Numbered from the stretch's first letter, positions 15,931-25,118 are shown. The stretch: DNA of 37,807 bases from Bacillus sp. (in: firmicutes) (GCA_023512145.1 JAIMAD010000003.1:1-37807), one strand, 5' to 3'. The notes: generated from the letters alone by a model not told the origin. Translations and numbers: made by a program.

Positions 15931-17130
15931 TTATAAAAAATGTGAAAAAACCCTGGCGAAACGTTCTTTCACCGAGCGAAACCGGTTCGGTTTCGTTAGC
16001 TTAGCCAGTGACAACCGCTCTGAGTCGTTGATGTCTTTTTTGATAATCTCCTTTAAGTGGGCAATAAAGTCGCCATCATAAATATAGCAATTGATTTCCT
16101 TGTTTAAAAACAGGCTTCTTTTATCAAAATTAGCTGTGCCGATATCGCAGAATTTGTCATCAATCATAATTGTCTTCGCATGATAAAAGCCCTTTTTATA
16201 TTGAAAAACGTCAGCACCTGTTTTTAGAAGCTTTCGTAAGGAGCTGTAAGAGGCTTCTTGGACAAGCATATGGTCGGCAGTATAGGGAACAACGATAGTA
16301 ATCTGGACGCCGCGTTTTAATGCCGCCAGTAACTCCTCTAACAGCTTTTTACTTGGAATGAAGTAAGGGGTGCCAATGAAAAGTGAATGCTCGGCCTCCT
16401 GGATGAGGCGAATAAAGTAATCCTCGAGGTGGCAGGCTTCGGTCGCAATAAATTGATGGCGCATCAAACCCTTTGGTAGCACCGGAAAATAGGCGGGATT
16501 ACCCAGTAAATCCTCGTTAGCATATTCATTCCAATCAAGCAAAAACTCACCCTGTAAAAAATTGACGCTATCCCCGCTTAATTTTAAATGATAATCACGC
16601 CACTGACCAACCTTAGGATCTTCGTCAATATATTCTTTGCCAATGTTAAAGCCGCCAAGATAGCCAATTTCACCATCAATAATGGAAATCTTGCGATGAT
16701 TCCTGACTTGCGAAGAATAAAAAAGGAAGGGAAGCCGAATCTGATTGCTATAGCTAAAATGAATGCCTGTGTCCCGTAGTGCCTTTATTGTCTCCATCGT
16801 AACCTTCCAACTGCCGATCCGGTCAATGAGGAGCCGAACCTCCACTCCAGCAAAGGCCCTTTCTTTTAAAATGGTCAAAAATTCCTGGCTGAACGCATCA
16901 TCCTTAACAATATAAAAAAGCACATGAATATGTTTTTTGGCATTCCTTAGGTCCTGAAAATAATCAGCAAATAATTCCTTTCCATGCGTGAAAATTTCAA
17001 TAGTACCATGAAGGATGGCCGTTTCATTCTTACCGACAATCGAAAGATGCTTCTTTCTGCCTAAGGTAAAATCTAAACCAAGCCATATAATGATGAGTAA
17101 TAGTACACCTAAAATAAGGGTAACATCCAT
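15931..17130 (-). CDS. Cardiolipin synthase-like phospholipase D family protein (YwjE)
   Basis: This 399-residue membrane-anchored protein has one N-terminal hydrophobic helix (about 3-20) and two HKD motifs of the phospholipase D superfamily: HRKISIID in the first half and HAKTIMIDD in the second. It probably condenses two phosphatidylglycerols into cardiolipin or does related phosphatidyl transfer. Having a single membrane helix it resembles B. subtilis YwjE (398 residues) more than ClsA. The frame opens at TTG 17148, but that TTG lies in the ribosome binding site TTGGAGGAT; ATG 17130 gives MDVTLILGVLL and fits the family length. It diverges from fadF; its own promoter was not found. Confidence 0.88.
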   Translation of the reverse strand: MDVTLILGVLLLIIIWLGLDFTLGRKKHLSIVGKNETAILHGTIEIFTHGKELFADYFQDLRNAKKHIHVLFYIVKDDAFSQEFLTILKERAFAGVEVRLLIDRIGSWKVTMETIKALRDTGIHFSYSNQIRLPFLFYSSQVRNHRKISIIDGEIGYLGGFNIGKEYIDEDPKVGQWRDYHLKLSGDSVNFLQGEFLLDWNEYANEDLLGNPAYFPVLPKGLMRHQFIATEACHLEDYFIRLIQEAEHSLFIGTPYFIPSKKLLEELLAALKRGVQITIVVPYTADHMLVQEASYSSLRKLLKTGADVFQYKKGFYHAKTIMIDDKFCDIGTANFDKRSLFLNKEINCYIYDGDFIAHLKEIIKKDINDSERLSLAKLTKPNRFRSVKERFARVFSHFL

Positions 17131-17213
17131 CTGGAATCGATCCTCCAATCAGTGTTGTTAGGTTTTCCGAATGCAGACAAATATATAAGTGGGTACAACT
17201 TTTTAAAAATTGT

Positions 17214-17241
17214 TTGACTGAATGCTCATTCATAATATAAT
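17214..17241 (+). promoter_or_regulatory. Sigma-A promoter of fadF
   Basis: TTGACT (17214-17219) and TATAAT (17236-17241) are 16 bases apart. The operator at 17215-17232 fills the spacer and covers the -35, so a bound repressor would block RNA polymerase. Confidence 0.8.
17215..17232 (+). promoter_or_regulatory. FadR-type TetR operator in the fadF promoter
   Basis: TGACTGAATGCTCATTCA agrees with the B. subtilis FadR consensus TGAATGAMTARTCATTCA at 15 of 18 positions, and B. subtilis fadF is a known FadR target. It also contains the dyad TGAATG-CT-CATTCA. A site that matches it at 15 of 18 positions on the opposite strand lies upstream of the thiolase gene. Confidence 0.75.
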
Positions 17242-17326
17242 AGAGTTGAGAGTAAGTTCAGAAAATTTACTATTTTCTACAACGTATCAGGAGTAGGAAA
17301 GAAAATGAAGGGGAGTGACATTACAT

Positions 17327-19435
17327 ATGAATGGATTATTATGGGTAAACCTCATTGCATTTTTATTTGTAACCGCTTACGCAGTCAGTCTGTTCGTTTA
17401 CGTTGTCAAAACACGGATTGAATTCATTAAGCTTGGGAAAAAGGTTGAGTTTGATTCAAATGTCAAAGAAAGGCTCCAAAAGATTTGGGTGAATGTCTTT
17501 GGGCAGAAGAAACTTCTCAAGGATAAAAAAAGTGGGATCATTCACGTCATGTTCTTTTATGGCTTCCTACTTGTCCAATTCGGCGCAATTGATTTTATTA
17601 TCAAAGGGATTAAACCGGGCGCGCACCTACCACTTGGCCCACTCTATCCGGGTTTCACCTTTTTCCAGGAGATTGTCACACTAACGATCTTAGTGGCAGT
17701 CATCTGGGCCTTCTACCGCCGTTATATTGAAAAATTAGTCCGCTTGAAGCGGAATTTTAAAGCAGGGCTTGTCCTCATCTTTATCGGCGGCTTGATGGTT
17801 TCGGTGCTGCTTGGAAGTGGAATGGGCATCATCTGGCATGGTGAAGGCACTTCATGGACAGAACCAATTGCCTCGGTCATCTCGCTCGGCTTTTCCTGGC
17901 TTGGCGAAACGGCGGCAATTGTTATTTTCTACATTTCCTGGTGGGCACATTTATTGTTCCTGTTAAGTTTTTTAGTGTATGTGCCGCAATCAAAGCATGC
18001 CCACTTAATTGCTGGGCCAGCAAATGTCTATTTAAACCGCTTAGGCAATCCTGGGAAATTAGTAAAGGTAGATTTTGAAGACGAATCACAAGAAACGTAT
18101 GGTGTTGGTAAGATTGAAGACTTTACCCAGCATCAACTGGTCGACTTATATGCTTGCGTCGAGTGTGGTCGCTGTACGAATATGTGTCCGGCCACGGGAA
18201 CAGGCAAAATGCTCTCACCAATGGACTTAATTCTGAAACTACGAGATCATCTCACAAACCACGGTGCGGCAGTGACCTCGAAGCAGCCTTGGGTGCCAAC
18301 GTTCGCGTTTGCCGGTACAAAAGGAAATCAAATCGCACTAGCATCAAATGGCCCTGGGGCTCAGGAATCGGCGGCAGGACTTGCCTATAGCCCAAGCTTG
18401 ATTGGTGACGTCATAACCGAAGAGGAAATCTGGGCTTGTACCACGTGCCGAAATTGTGAGGATCAATGCCCGGTCATGAACGAGCACGTTGATAAAATTA
18501 TCGACCTCCGTCGTTATCTCGTGTTAACTGAAGGGAAACTCGACCCCGATGCCCAGCGTGCAATGACCAATATCGAACGCCAAGGCAATCCATGGGGTTT
18601 AAACCGCAAAGAGCGTGAAAACTGGCGCGACGCACGCGAGGATGTCCATGTTCCAACTGTTAAAGAAATGAACAAGGCAGGCGAAGAGTTTGAATACCTC
18701 TTCTGGGTAGGTGCGATGGGTTCTTTCGACAATCGCAGCCAGAAAATTGCCCTCTCGTTTGCGAAGTTGCTTAACGTTGCCGGTGTGAAATTTGCGATTC
18801 TTGGCAACAAGGAGAAAAATTCTGGAGATACACCGCGCCGCCTTGGAAATGAATTCTTGTTCCAAGACCTTGCCACCAAAAACATCGAGGAATTTGAAAA
18901 GGCTGGCGTCAAAAAAATCATCACGATTGACCCACATGCCTATAATATTTTTAAAAATGAATACCCTGACTTTGGTTTAAAGGATGTGGAAGTGGTCCAC
19001 CATACCGAGCTTCTTTACGAGCTTATTCGTGATGGTAAGCTTGTTCCAATACATGACGTGTTGGAAACAATCACCTTCCATGATTCCTGTTATTTAGGGC
19101 GCTACAATGACGTTTACGATCCACCACGCGAGATCCTAAAAGCGATACCTGGTGTCAAGCTTGTTGAAATGGAACGCAACCGAGAAACAGCGATGTGTTG
19201 TGGTGCTGGTGGTGGCTTAATGTGGATGGAGGAAGAAACGGGACACCGCATTAACGTGAGTCGGACTGAGCAGGCACTTGAAGTCAAACCGACGGTGATT
19301 AGTTCCGCCTGTCCATACTGCTTAACGATGTTATCGGATGGAACCAAGGCAAAAGAAGTCGAAGAAACAGTTTCAACCTTTGACGTGGCCGAATTGCTTG
19401 AAAAAGCTGTTTGCGGCGAGTTGCAGGCTTCATAA
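17327..19435 (+). CDS. fadF: FadF: membrane Fe-S oxidoreductase, probable ETF:quinone route
   Basis: This 702-residue protein has an N-terminal membrane part with about six helices (to about residue 225), with histidines such as the one in WWAHLLF that may bind heme as in NarI. A dicluster ferredoxin domain follows, with CVECGRCTNMCP (277-288) and CTTCRNCEDQCP (371-382). A C-terminal CCG domain has DSCYLGRYND near 587 and CCGAGGG at 624. The layout matches the Fe-S oxidoreductases thought to move electrons from electron-transfer flavoprotein to menaquinone. B. subtilis fadF (ywjF) belongs to the FadR regulon. The frame opens at GTG 17315 within the ribosome binding site; ATG 17327 (MNGLLWVN) is the better start. 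Confidence 0.9.
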   Translation: MNGLLWVNLIAFLFVTAYAVSLFVYVVKTRIEFIKLGKKVEFDSNVKERLQKIWVNVFGQKKLLKDKKSGIIHVMFFYGFLLVQFGAIDFIIKGIKPGAHLPLGPLYPGFTFFQEIVTLTILVAVIWAFYRRYIEKLVRLKRNFKAGLVLIFIGGLMVSVLLGSGMGIIWHGEGTSWTEPIASVISLGFSWLGETAAIVIFYISWWAHLLFLLSFLVYVPQSKHAHLIAGPANVYLNRLGNPGKLVKVDFEDESQETYGVGKIEDFTQHQLVDLYACVECGRCTNMCPATGTGKMLSPMDLILKLRDHLTNHGAAVTSKQPWVPTFAFAGTKGNQIALASNGPGAQESAAGLAYSPSLIGDVITEEEIWACTTCRNCEDQCPVMNEHVDKIIDLRRYLVLTEGKLDPDAQRAMTNIERQGNPWGLNRKERENWRDAREDVHVPTVKEMNKAGEEFEYLFWVGAMGSFDNRSQKIALSFAKLLNVAGVKFAILGNKEKNSGDTPRRLGNEFLFQDLATKNIEEFEKAGVKKIITIDPHAYNIFKNEYPDFGLKDVEVVHHTELLYELIRDGKLVPIHDVLETITFHDSCYLGRYNDVYDPPREILKAIPGVKLVEMERNRETAMCCGAGGGLMWMEEETGHRINVSRTEQALEVKPTVISSACPYCLTMLSDGTKAKEVEETVSTFDVAELLEKAVCGELQAS

Positions 19436-19443
19436 AGATTTTT

Positions 19444-19462
19444 GGGGGCGTATCGTGCCCCC
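19444..19462 (+). terminator. Short hairpin after fadF
   Basis: GGGGGC and GCCCCC form a six-bp GC stem directly after the gene, but TAAATAATT follows instead of a T run. It may be a weak or partial terminator. Confidence 0.4.
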
Positions 19463-19532
19463 TAAATAATTAACAAAAGGGCAGTTGTTTGTTTTGTGCA
19501 TGCATTAAATTTTAGTAATTTTTACACAAAAC

Positions 19533-19540
19533 AATACAAT
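19533..19540 (+). promoter_or_regulatory. Sigma-E-like -10 element upstream of the thiolase
   Basis: AATACAAT matches the sigma-E -10 consensus CATACAnT at seven of eight positions; TAGTAAT 13 bases upstream is a loose -35. The same bases also give TACAAT, a possible sigma-A -10. B. subtilis mmgABC is read by sigma-E, which is why I mention it; by sequence alone the call is weak. Confidence 0.35.
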
Positions 19541-19574
19541 TTTGCTCTTTTTTATGTAAAAATAGTAAGTAACA

Positions 19575-19589
19575 ATAAAACGCTTACAT
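19575..19589 (-). promoter_or_regulatory. Candidate CcpA cre site upstream of the thiolase
   Basis: Read on the minus strand, ATGTAAGCGTTTTAT fits WTGNAANCGNWNNCW with a single mismatch (A for C near the end). It lies 35 bases downstream of the sigma-E-like -10, a position suited to a roadblock. Catabolite repression of the B. subtilis mmg operon is known. Confidence 0.6.
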
Positions 19590-19645
19590 TTTTCTTTTAT
19601 AGAGAAGATATGGACAGTTTGTTTTTTTATTTTTTAAGCAAGTCC

Positions 19646-19663
19646 TGAGTGAGCGTTCAGTCG
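19646..19663 (-). promoter_or_regulatory. Second TetR-type operator, upstream of the thiolase
   Basis: Read on the minus strand, CGACTGAACGCTCACTCA matches the fadF operator TGACTGAATGCTCATTCA at 15 of 18 positions, every difference being C for T. It lies about 60 bases before the thiolase start. The match is far better than expected by chance over this short distance. Confidence 0.7.
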
Positions 19664-19723
19664 TGGTAAAGAAATTTTTTAAAAATAACTGACTGAAAAT
19701 TAAGAAAAGGGAGCGTGTGCTTG

Positions 19724-20929
19724 ATGGGGAGAACGGTCATTTTAAGCGGGGTAAGGACGCCTTTTGGAAAATTAGGGGGGACACTTAGTAGTTTTACGGC
19801 ACCACAACTGGGCGGGTTTGCCGTGAAGGAAGCATTGCTACGTGCAGAAGTGAAGCCGGAGGAAGTACAGGAAGTCATTCTTGGAACAGTTTTACAAGGG
19901 GGACAAGGGCAAATCCCATCACGCCAGGCGGCACATCACGCCGGACTACCATGGGAAGTGAAAACAGAAACAATCAATAAAGTTTGTGCCTCCGGGATGC
20001 GCAGTGTCACGCTGGCAGATCAAATCATTCGTGCGGGCGATGAAGAGGTCATTGTTGCGGGCGGAATGGAATCGATGAGCAATACCCCATATATTCTCCC
20101 AAAAGCTCGCTGGGGCTTACGGATGGGCGATGATACTGTCAAAGATTTAATGATTCATGATGGCTTAAGCTGTAGTTTTACAGGCGCTCACATGGGCACG
20201 TATGGAAATTCTGTTGCTGAAGAAATGGAGATTAGCCGCGCAGCACAGGACGAGTGGGCATTTAGGAGCCATATGCGCGCGCTTGCGGCAATCGAGGACG
20301 GAAAATTTGCCGAAGAAATTGTCGCACTTGTGGTACCACAACGCAAAGGGGCACCAGTACTTACTGAGCATGACGAATCACCACGAAAAGATACCTCACT
20401 GCAACGACTTGCTAAATTGGCCCCCGTTTTTGATTCAACCGGCACAATTACTGCCGGGAATGCCCCAGGTGTAAATGACGGCGCGGCCGCACTCGTGTTA
20501 ATGAGCGAAGAGCGGGCAGAGGCAGAAGGTAGAACGCCTGAAGCGGTCATCCTTGCGGCGGCGGCAGTTGCCGGGGAACCGAAAGACTTCCCGAAAACAC
20601 CAGGACTTGTCATCAATGAATTATTGCGAAAAACCGGAAAAATAGTGAGTGAAATTGACTTATTTGAAATTAACGAAGCCTTCGCAGCGGTTGCCTTGGT
20701 GAGCGGGAAAATTGCCGGCCTTGATATGGAAAAGGTCAATGTCAATGGCGGCGCAGTTGCGCTCGGACATCCGATTGGCGCAAGCGGAGCACGCATCATC
20801 CTCACGTTAATGCACGAATTAAAGCGGCGCGGTGGCGGGATCGGTATTGCTGCGATTTGTAGTGGCGGCGGGCAAGGCGATGCAGTGATGATTGAGGTGG
20901 CAACGGTAAAAGGAAGAGCGTTGCATTGA
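19724..20929 (+). CDS. mmgA: Acetyl-CoA acetyltransferase / 3-ketoacyl-CoA thiolase (MmgA-like)
   Basis: This 401-residue thiolase cleaves a 3-ketoacyl-CoA with CoA, or condenses two acetyl-CoA. C88 in NKVCASGMRS is the acylated cysteine, H349 in LGHPIGASGAR and C379 in CSGGGQGDA complete the active site. The family normally ends close to GQGDAVMIEV (residue 392). Here nine more residues follow (ATVKGRALH), and the last seven come from the first unit of a 52-bp tandem repeat that also supplies the stop codon. An upstream GTG and TTG are in frame; ATG 19724 gives the family start, with AAGGGAG ten bases before it. Gene order with the next two genes matches B. subtilis mmgA-mmgB-mmgC. Confidence 0.9.
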   Translation: MGRTVILSGVRTPFGKLGGTLSSFTAPQLGGFAVKEALLRAEVKPEEVQEVILGTVLQGGQGQIPSRQAAHHAGLPWEVKTETINKVCASGMRSVTLADQIIRAGDEEVIVAGGMESMSNTPYILPKARWGLRMGDDTVKDLMIHDGLSCSFTGAHMGTYGNSVAEEMEISRAAQDEWAFRSHMRALAAIEDGKFAEEIVALVVPQRKGAPVLTEHDESPRKDTSLQRLAKLAPVFDSTGTITAGNAPGVNDGAAALVLMSEERAEAEGRTPEAVILAAAAVAGEPKDFPKTPGLVINELLRKTGKIVSEIDLFEINEAFAAVALVSGKIAGLDMEKVNVNGGAVALGHPIGASGARIILTLMHELKRRGGGIGIAAICSGGGQGDAVMIEVATVKGRALH

Positions 20930-21077
20930 CCGAAAAGAGGCAAAGGGTGCTCGCTCGGTAAAAGGAAGAGCGTTGCATTGACCGAAAAGAGGCAAAGGGT
21001 GCTCGTACGGTAAAAGGAAGAGCGTTGCATTGACCGAAAAGAGGCAAAAGGGTGCTCGTACGGTAAAAGGAAGAGCG
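20905..21077. repeat. 52-bp tandem array overlapping the 3' end of the thiolase gene
   Basis: GGTAAAAGGAAGAGCG starts at 20905, 20957, 21009 and 21062. The first two spacings are 52 and the third 53, because of one extra A. The three full units are almost identical, and the fourth stops after the first 16 bases. The unit also contains TTGACCGAAAAGAGGCAAAG, related to GTGACCGAAACC of the array at 10528. The high identity suggests recent expansion. Confidence 0.92.
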
Positions 21078-21184
21078 AGCTAAAGTAAAAAATCCATAAA
21101 AATTAGTTGAAAAATCTTTATAAATAACATTTTTTAAAATTGGGTCGAAATCCTTTCTTGGCCCTAATAGTGGAGGGGGAAAAT

Positions 21185-22039
21185 ATGAAAATTTCCAAGC
21201 TTATGATAATCGGTGCCGGGCAAATGGGTGCAGGGATTGCTCTGGTTTGTGCGCAAGCAGGTTACCACGTGCTATTAAATGATTTAAAGCCGGAATTTGT
21301 GGAACGTGGCATCGCAGGCGTCACAAAAATTTTATCCCGTAATGTCGACAAAGGGCGTTTGTCAGAACAACAAAAACTAGAGGTGCTCAGCCGCATTACT
21401 GCGTCAACCGATCTGTTTGATGCCCGTGACGTCGACCTTGTCATTGAAGCAGCTGTTGAAAATATGGAAATCAAAACAAAAATCTTTGCCTCACTCGATG
21501 AAATAACGCCTGCACATGCAATTTTAGCAAGCAACACATCCTCACTGCCTATCACCGAAATTGCCGCGGCCACCAAACGCCCGGAAAAGGTCATCGGCAT
21601 GCATTTTATGAATCCAGTTCCAGTTATGAAACTGGTTGAGATTATCCGTGGCCTGGCAACCGATGATGACGTCTACCAAGCCATTGAAGAGATGACAAAA
21701 ACCTTGGGCAAGGTGCCAGTGGAGGTAAATGACTTTCCAGGCTTTGTTGCCAACCGCGTGCTCATGCCGATGATCAATGAAGCTATTTACACGTTGTACG
21801 AGGGTGTTGCCACGAAGGAAGCGATTGATGATGTGATGACACTCGGTATGAACCACCCGATGGGGCCGTTAACCTTGGCTGATTTTATCGGCTTAGATAC
21901 ATGCTTGTATATCATGGAAACCCTACATGCTGGCTTCGGTGATGATAAATACCGCCCCTGCCCGCTCCTGCGCAAATATGTAAAAGCAGGCTGGCTCGGC
22001 AAGAAAACAGGACGTGGGTTTTATAGTTACCAAAAATAG
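21185..22039 (+). CDS. mmgB: 3-hydroxybutyryl-CoA dehydrogenase (MmgB-like)
   Basis: This 284-residue enzyme oxidises a 3-hydroxyacyl-CoA with NAD(P)+ to the 3-ketoacyl-CoA that the neighbouring thiolase splits. The Rossmann motif GAGQMG (10-15) is followed by the catalytic H140 in GMHFMNPVPVMKLVEI, with N143 next to it and SNTSSLP near 116. The C-terminal helical domain ends KTGRGFYSYQK, the usual ending. The frame is open upstream, but ATG 21185 has GTGGAGGGGG about seven bases before it and gives the family start. The array at 20905-21077 separates it from the thiolase gene in the same likely transcript. The mmgC-like gene follows after about 30 bases. Confidence 0.93.
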   Translation: MKISKLMIIGAGQMGAGIALVCAQAGYHVLLNDLKPEFVERGIAGVTKILSRNVDKGRLSEQQKLEVLSRITASTDLFDARDVDLVIEAAVENMEIKTKIFASLDEITPAHAILASNTSSLPITEIAAATKRPEKVIGMHFMNPVPVMKLVEIIRGLATDDDVYQAIEEMTKTLGKVPVEVNDFPGFVANRVLMPMINEAIYTLYEGVATKEAIDDVMTLGMNHPMGPLTLADFIGLDTCLYIMETLHAGFGDDKYRPCPLLRKYVKAGWLGKKTGRGFYSYQK

Positions 22040-22068
22040 CTAAGTTGTCATCTAAAGGGGAGATAGCT

Positions 22069-23199
22069 TTGAGACTTACTTTTACAGAAGAACAAGAAAT
22101 GATGCAAAAAATGGTTCGTGATTTTGCTCAAAGTGAAATTGCCCCATTTATTGAAAACATGGAAAAAGGGGAATTCCCACGCGCTATCCTAACTAAAATG
22201 GGTGAGCTTGGACTAATGGGTATTCCGGTTCCGGAAAAGTATGGCGGTGCTGAGATGGACTTCACCTCCTATATTATCGCGATTAATGAAATTTCAAGGG
22301 TGAGTGCCACCCTTGGTGTGATTCTGTCTGTTCATACCTCCGTCGGTACGTATCCGATTATCTATTTTGGTACTGAAGAACAGAAGCAGAAGTATGTGCC
22401 AAAGCTAGCAACGGGCGAGTATTTAGGGGCATTTTGCTTAACAGAGCCGAGCTCAGGGTCTGACGCGGCAAGCCTTAAGTCACGGGCAGTAAAAAAGGGT
22501 GATCATTATGTCATCAATGGCTCGAAGATGTTTATTACCAATGGCGGAGAAGCTGATATTTATATTGTTTTTGCTAGTACCGACACCAAATTAGGAAAAA
22601 AAGGCATTGCCGCCTTTATTGTTGAAAAAGATTCCCCAGGTCTTGTCATAGGCAAAGATGAAAAGAAAATGGGCCTCCATGGGTCAAGAACCGTGCAGCT
22701 AACGTTTGAGGACATGCTTGTTCCCGTTGAAAATTTGCTTGGTGAGGAGGGCGATGGCTATAAAATTGCCATGGCCAACCTTGAAGTCGGCCGCATCGGG
22801 ATCGCAACCCAAGCGCTTGGGATTGCTGAAGCCGCACTGCAAGCCGCATGCACTTATGCAATGGAACGCAGGCAATTTGGAAAACCAATTGCCTCACAGC
22901 AAGGGATTGGGTTTAAGTTAGCTGACATGGCGACAAGTGTGGAAGCAGCAAAACTATTAGTCTATCGGGCAGCGGATTTACGAAGTCGAGGCTTAAAATG
23001 CGGTTTGGAGGCCTCGATGGCCAAACTATTCGCCTCAAAAACAGCCGTTGAAGTAACGACAGAAGCGATTCAAGTATTCGGTGGTTATGGTTATACCGAG
23101 GATTACCCAGTGGAGCGCTACTTCCGCGACGCGAAGGTAACGGAAATTTACGAGGGTACAAGTGAAATTCAACGGATTGTGATTAGTAAGTATCTGTGA
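22069..23199 (+). CDS. mmgC: Acyl-CoA dehydrogenase (MmgC-like)
   Basis: This 376-residue FAD enzyme introduces the 2,3 double bond in an acyl-CoA and passes electrons to electron-transfer flavoprotein. It has the family blocks [13 protein letters not shown] (flavin and substrate binding), [10 protein letters not shown], and the C-terminal YEGTSEIQR with the likely catalytic base E362. It resembles B. subtilis MmgC in its N-terminal half ([13 protein letters not shown]). The frame opens at TTG 22045, but TTG 22069 lies six bases after AAAGGGGAG and matches the family start. No terminator separates it from the next gene. Chain-length preference cannot be read from sequence. Confidence 0.9.
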   Translation: MRLTFTEEQEMMQKMVRDFAQSEIAPFIENMEKGEFPRAILTKMGELGLMGIPVPEKYGGAEMDFTSYIIAINEISRVSATLGVILSVHTSVGTYPIIYFGTEEQKQKYVPKLATGEYLGAFCLTEPSSGSDAASLKSRAVKKGDHYVINGSKMFITNGGEADIYIVFASTDTKLGKKGIAAFIVEKDSPGLVIGKDEKKMGLHGSRTVQLTFEDMLVPVENLLGEEGDGYKIAMANLEVGRIGIATQALGIAEAALQAACTYAMERRQFGKPIASQQGIGFKLADMATSVEAAKLLVYRAADLRSRGLKCGLEASMAKLFASKTAVEVTTEAIQVFGGYGYTEDYPVERYFRDAKVTEIYEGTSEIQRIVISKYL

Positions 23200-23299
23200 T
23201 TTGAATCAAGGAAATTTTGTAGCATTAAACGTAAATTTGTGGAATTGTGACTCAATTTTTGTAAAATGAACTTTTTTAATAAAAAAGGAGGACAATATA

Positions 23300-24439
23300 A
23301 TGCACTTTAAATTATCCGAGGAACATGAAATGATTCGCAAAATGGTTCGGGATTTTGCTCGAGGCGAGGTGGCACCCACGGCAGCAGAGCGGGATGAGGA
23401 AGAACGTTTTGACCGTGAGATTTTCGACCAAATGGCTGAGCTGGGCTTAACAGGAATTCCATGGCCAGAAGAGTATGGTGGCATTGGCAGCGATTATCTG
23501 GCTTATTGTATCGCCGTGGAAGAGCTTTCCCGTGTGGACGCATCAATCGGTGTACTCCTTTCTGCCCACACTTCACTTGCGAGCTGGCCGATTTACAAAT
23601 TTGGTTCAGAAGAACAAAAGCAAACCTATTTACGCCCGATGGCTGAAGGCAGCAAAATTGGTGCTTATGGTTTAACGGAGGCTAGCAGTGGCTCAGATGC
23701 AGGTGGTATGAAAACATCCGCCCGTCTTGACGGCGATCATTACGTCCTTAACGGCTCGAAAATTTTCATTACTAACGGCGGCGTTGCTGACATTTATGTG
23801 GTATTTGCCTTAACAGATCCAACGAATAAGCAAAAGGGAACAACGGCATTTATTATCGAGAGTGATTTCCCTGGTTTTTCAGTTGGGAAGAAGGAAAGGA
23901 AACTGGGCATTCGCTCGTCACCAACAACGGAAATTATTTTTGAAGATTGCCAGGTTCCTATTGCTAACCGCCTCGGTGCCGAGGGTGATGGCTTCAAAAT
24001 AGCGATGATGACGCTTGATGGCGGCCGCAATGGCATCGCCGCACAAGCTGTGGGAATTGCTCAAGGTGCGCTTGATGCTGCAGTCGATTATGCAAAAGAA
24101 CGCCATCAGTTTGGCAAACCAATCGCGAGCCAACAAGGGATTGGCTTTAAGCTAGCCGATATGGCAACGGGGATTGAAGCGGCAAGACTATTAACCTATC
24201 AAGCAGCCTGGCTTGAGACAAATGGCCTGCCGTACGGTAAAGAGTCAGCAATGTCGAAATTATTTGCTGGTGACACGGCGATGAAGGTAACAACCGAAGC
24301 CGTCCAGGTTTTTGGCGGTTATGGCTATACGAAGGATTACCCCGTCGAAAGATTTATGCGCGATGCAAAAATCACGCAAATCTATGAGGGAACACAGGAA
24401 ATTCAACGTCTCGTTATTTCAAGAATGATCACAAAATGA
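23300..24439 (+). CDS. acdA: Acyl-CoA dehydrogenase AcdA
   Basis: This 379-residue FAD acyl-CoA dehydrogenase resembles the previous one throughout. It has [26 protein letters not shown], and YEGTQEIQR with the likely base E363. Length and sequence match B. subtilis AcdA, which also lies after fadF and before rpoE. A strong AAAGGAGG ribosome binding site precedes the ATG. Its stop overlaps the start of the TetR gene (ATGA), so the two are translationally linked. Two paralogues side by side may divide the work between straight and branched or between chain lengths, but that is inference. Confidence 0.93.
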   Translation: MHFKLSEEHEMIRKMVRDFARGEVAPTAAERDEEERFDREIFDQMAELGLTGIPWPEEYGGIGSDYLAYCIAVEELSRVDASIGVLLSAHTSLASWPIYKFGSEEQKQTYLRPMAEGSKIGAYGLTEASSGSDAGGMKTSARLDGDHYVLNGSKIFITNGGVADIYVVFALTDPTNKQKGTTAFIIESDFPGFSVGKKERKLGIRSSPTTEIIFEDCQVPIANRLGAEGDGFKIAMMTLDGGRNGIAAQAVGIAQGALDAAVDYAKERHQFGKPIASQQGIGFKLADMATGIEAARLLTYQAAWLETNGLPYGKESAMSKLFAGDTAMKVTTEAVQVFGGYGYTKDYPVERFMRDAKITQIYEGTQEIQRLVISRMITK

Positions 24440-25071
24440 ATAAACGAGAAATCCAGGCCTCGGTAAAAGATGTCCGACTTGTGCAAAAACGACGCGATCA
24501 AATGATCAAAGGGGCCGTAGCCCTTTTTAAAGAAAAAGGCTTTCATCGGACGACAACAAGAGAGATTGCTAAAGCGGCCGGTTTTAGTATTGGGACCTTA
24601 TACGAATATATCCGCTCAAAGGAAGACATCCTTTATCTAGTTTGTGACAGCATCTATGACCATGTTAGCAAACGTCTGCAGCAGGACCTTGACCAGAAAA
24701 AAGGAACACCGGCGAGCCTGAAGCTTGGCATTGCTGATTATTTCCGTGTTGTTGACGAAATGCAGGATGAATTTCTTGTCATGTACCAAGAAACAAAGTC
24801 GCTGACAAAGGAGGCTCTCCCATACGTCCTGAAAAAGGAAAATGAAATGGCAGGCATGTTTGAAAAGCTGCTCATCCTCTGTGTCGAAAATGGCGAGCTG
24901 AATTTATCCGAAAAACAAGTGAAAATGATTTCTCACAATATTATTGTCCAGGGGCAAATGTGGGCCTTCCGCCGCTGGTCCTTGCACAAGAATTTCACAT
25001 TGGCCGAATACATCGAACTGCAAACCGAGTTATTGCTGTCAGGGATTAGGTCGGGGGAAGAGACCGGTTAG
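24436..25071 (+). CDS. TetR/AcrR family transcriptional regulator
   Basis: This 211-residue protein has a TetR helix-turn-helix at about 18-64 ([20 protein letters not shown], then [15 protein letters not shown], then RSKEDIL). The remaining helical domain probably binds an effector, most likely an acyl-CoA given its neighbours. It has an N-terminal extension of some 15 residues and is not closely similar to B. subtilis FadR (194 residues) as I recall that sequence. The start overlaps the acdA stop by four bases. It is a plausible ligand-controlled repressor for the fadF and mmgA operators in this window, although a FadR encoded elsewhere could also bind them. Confidence 0.9.
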   Translation: MNKREIQASVKDVRLVQKRRDQMIKGAVALFKEKGFHRTTTREIAKAAGFSIGTLYEYIRSKEDILYLVCDSIYDHVSKRLQQDLDQKKGTPASLKLGIADYFRVVDEMQDEFLVMYQETKSLTKEALPYVLKKENEMAGMFEKLLILCVENGELNLSEKQVKMISHNIIVQGQMWAFRRWSLHKNFTLAEYIELQTELLLSGIRSGEETG

Positions 25072-25118
25072 TTCACAGGAGAAAAGAATTTTCATAAAAT
25101 AAGAAATATTTTTTGAAC

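Noticed and set aside
20188-21030. A 280-codon minus-strand frame opposite the thiolase gene
   Set aside because: It mirrors the thiolase reading frame, and its repeated peptide (LFSVNATLFLLP type) comes from the 52-bp array. It has no ribosome binding site or recognisable domain.
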